Virus record (IMG/VR): IMGVR_UViG_3300032294_002121
Location: 1 to 22,714 of that record
Strand: one strand, 5' to 3'
DNA length: 22,714 nucleotides
From: a virus
The notes beneath the pieces are model-generated. The model worked only from the letters and a program-made list of their open reading frames with translations. It had not been told where the DNA came from and searched no databases. Within the stretch, counting starts at the first letter, position 1. Each line of letters starts with the position of its first letter. The position numbers and the translations under genes were made by a program. Shown one piece after another: positions 21,100 through 22,714 of this stretch.

Positions 21100-22206
21100 A
21101 TGGCGAAAGCAAAAAGCTCACTTAGTGAGGTTGTATCTGCCTCTTTAAAAGGTGGTTTCGATTTGGATAAGTTTAAAAAATCCAAATTCCTAGATCAATC
21201 CTCTAAATTTAAAAAACAGCGCTGGTTGACTTTCTCACCAGCACTACGTGATGCGCTTTCAATTCCTGGTATTCCTCTGGGCCACGTATTCGTGGCTCGA
21301 GGAGGCTCGGATACAGGTAAAACTACTATGCTAATTGAAGCGGCAGTTGAAGCTCAAAAGCAAGGTATATTGCCTGTATTTATCATTACTGAAATGAAAT
21401 GGGACTTCTCACACGCTCAGAAAATGGGATTCCAGTGTGAAGCAGTTCCTGATGATGCAACTGGAGAAGTGGTAGATTATAAAGGATTCTTCCTCTATGT
21501 AGATAGATCCTCTCTAAACACTATCGAAGATGTATCTCATTTCATTGCTGATATTTTAAGCGAACAAAAAGACGGAAAATTACCTCATGACTTATTGTTC
21601 CTATGGGATTCAGTAGGTTCTATTCCATGCGAAATGAGCGTTAAACAAGGTAATAATAATCCTATGTGGAATGCAGGCGCAATGGCAACTCAATTTGGTA
21701 ATTTTATTAACCAACAATTTCCACTATCACGTAAAGAAAGTTATCCACACACCAATACATTATTTGTAATTAACAAAACAGGTGTACAACCAGCATTAAC
21801 TCCTATGAGTCAACCTCGTATGACTAATAAAGGTGGTAACTCAATGTATTGGGATGCTACAATCGTAGCTACATTTGGTAACGTTACTAATAGTGGTACT
21901 TCAAAAATTAGCGTACAGCATAAGGGTAAAAAGGTTGAATTTGCTAAACGCACCAAAATCGCTATCGATAAGATTCATGCTGATTATGGTATTGCTACTG
22001 CATCAACAGTACTTGTTACTCCCCACGGCTTTATCCCAGACACACCAGAGGCAATTAAAGAATATAAGAAAACTTATGCCCACGAGTGGTTTAATGAAGC
22101 CATCGATGTATCTGACCTAGTACAGGTTGAAGATAACAGCGAATGGGAAGAAAGCAGTAAAATATCACCAACAATCGAAATCGATAACGAAGGAAATGAA
22201 GAATAA
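21100..22206 (+). CDS. uvsX: RecA-like recombinase UvsX, 368 aa
   Basis: Strand-exchange ATPase that forms filaments on single-stranded DNA and drives recombination-dependent replication. Visible features: Walker A GGSDTGKTT with K74, strand and loop VFIITEMKWDFSHAQKMG holding the likely catalytic Glu, Walker B LLFLWDSVGS with D170, and the L2-region TLFVINKTGVQP followed by KGGNSMYWDATIVATFGNV. Length is close to T4 UvsX (391 aa). It is Walker-type RecA but with GGSDTG in place of the bacterial GPESSG. The C-terminus is acidic (EDNSEWEESSKIS). It overlaps the following exonuclease start by 11 bases and is probably cotranscribed with gp32 upstream. Confidence 0.93.
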   Translation: MAKAKSSLSEVVSASLKGGFDLDKFKKSKFLDQSSKFKKQRWLTFSPALRDALSIPGIPLGHVFVARGGSDTGKTTMLIEAAVEAQKQGILPVFIITEMKWDFSHAQKMGFQCEAVPDDATGEVVDYKGFFLYVDRSSLNTIEDVSHFIADILSEQKDGKLPHDLLFLWDSVGSIPCEMSVKQGNNNPMWNAGAMATQFGNFINQQFPLSRKESYPHTNTLFVINKTGVQPALTPMSQPRMTNKGGNSMYWDATIVATFGNVTNSGTSKISVQHKGKKVEFAKRTKIAIDKIHADYGIATASTVLVTPHGFIPDTPEAIKEYKKTYAHEWFNEAIDVSDLVQVEDNSEWEESSKISPTIEIDNEGNEE

Positions 22207-22714
22207 ATACGCGGACATGATGTCCAAGATTAACAATGATCAGCGTGGAATCTCTGACTCCATTCTGATTATTGATGGTCTAAATACGTTTCTAAGATCA
22301 TTTACAATGATCAATCACATCAATCCAGATGGAGCCCACATTGGTGGGCTCACTGGGTTTTTGAAATCAGTTGGTTATGCTATCAAAATGCTAGAACCAA
22401 CTAAAGTAATTATTGTGTTTGATGGAGCTGGAGGTTCTAATGCCAAACGAAATTTATATCCTGAATATAAAGCAAACAGGAATAAAACTCGAATGACTAA
22501 TTACTCTATCTTTAGTTCTAAAGATGAAGAGAACGAGTCTATCAATAATCAGATGGCAAGATTGATTCAGTATCTTCAATGCCTACCAGTTACAATGATT
22601 GTAGTAGATGGAATTGAAGCAGATGATACAATTGGCTATTTAGTAGGTAAATTTGAAAAATTTAATGCTACTAAAGAAGTAACAATATTATCAGCTGATA
22701 AAGATTTCCTTCAA
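22196..22714 (+). CDS. rnh: 5'-3' exonuclease / flap endonuclease (T4 RNase H-like), partial at window end
   Basis: The reading frame is open from 22196 to the last base (173 codons) with no stop, so the gene is cut by the window edge. It belongs to the FEN/T4 RNase H family: SILIIDGLNTFLRSF with D27, VIIVFDGAGGSNAKRNLYPE with D76 and the conserved Lys/Arg helical arch residues, YKANRNKTR, then the acidic pairs GIEADDTIGYLV (E141, D143, D144) and ILSADKDFLQ (D168, D170), which bind two metal ions. It removes RNA primers and flaps during lagging-strand synthesis. The start at 22196 overlaps the end of uvsX by 11 bases; ATG codons at 22217 and 22220 are alternative starts just before the conserved part. 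T4 RNase H is 305 aa, so roughly 130 residues may be missing. Confidence 0.9.
   Translation, partial: MKNKYADMMSKINNDQRGISDSILIIDGLNTFLRSFTMINHINPDGAHIGGLTGFLKSVGYAIKMLEPTKVIIVFDGAGGSNAKRNLYPEYKANRNKTRMTNYSIFSSKDEENESINNQMARLIQYLQCLPVTMIVVDGIEADDTIGYLVGKFEKFNATKEVTILSADKDFLQ

Noticed and set aside
21875-22120. 81-codon + strand frame inside uvsX
   Set aside because: Out-of-frame shadow of uvsX with low-complexity Leu-rich translation and no leader.
1-22714. Search for tRNA genes, integrase, attachment sites and insertion sequences
   Set aside because: No cloverleaf with a T-arm consensus, transposase, integrase or terminal inverted repeats was found by eye; a covariance-model search would be needed to exclude a divergent tRNA.

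Overview
The window looks like part of the genome of a T4-type contractile-tailed phage (myovirus). All supported genes lie on the + strand, packed tightly with short gaps or small overlaps; no gap exceeds about 100 bases. The sequence is AT-rich. Nearly all start codons follow A-rich leaders without a Shine-Dalgarno sequence, and several promoters fit the Bacteroidetes pattern (TTTG, 19-20 bases, TAnnTTT). I therefore infer a Bacteroidetes host, probably flavobacterial. That is inference: no host gene is present.

Layout. Positions 25-4370 hold small unknown proteins, a 920-residue repetitive fibre protein, a Cys/Gly-rich probable virion protein and a SAM-dependent methyltransferase-like protein. 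Positions 4423-5190 hold three small accessory genes: a membrane anchor with a Lys/Pro/Ala tail, a six-cysteine zinc-ribbon-like protein and a coiled-coil protein. Positions 5277-17467 are the tail and baseplate module: sheath (gp18), tube (gp19), gp26-like protein with an overlapping downstream frame, tape measure, an unknown protein, a gp48/gp54-like protein, a gp53-like LysM protein and a 1266-residue hub protein ending in an M15 peptidase. An unknown gene follows (17478-18050). From 18103 the content changes to DNA replication and recombination: a very compact family-A DNA polymerase-like protein, two unknown genes (one virion-like in composition), gp32-like single-strand binding protein, UvsX recombinase, and a 5'-3' exonuclease (rnh-like) cut by the window end.

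Expression. A recurring AATATTTAT(AT) motif lies 22-50 bases upstream of the first gene of most structural units. Its reverse complement contains the T4 late promoter core TATAAATA, so it reads backwards relative to T4. The replication genes instead have host-like TTTG-N19-TAnnTT promoters at 18053 and 20194. One clear intrinsic terminator follows the tube gene (7872-7901), and two further hairpins straddle the ends of the sheath gene and of the gene downstream of gp26.

The points most worth following up are the thumb-less, exonuclease-less polymerase; a likely +1 frameshift joining the gp26-like protein to the next frame just before the tape measure; the reversed late-promoter-like motif; the methyltransferase in the fibre locus; and the hairpin in the gp32 leader. 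No tRNA, CRISPR array, insertion sequence or integrase was seen.
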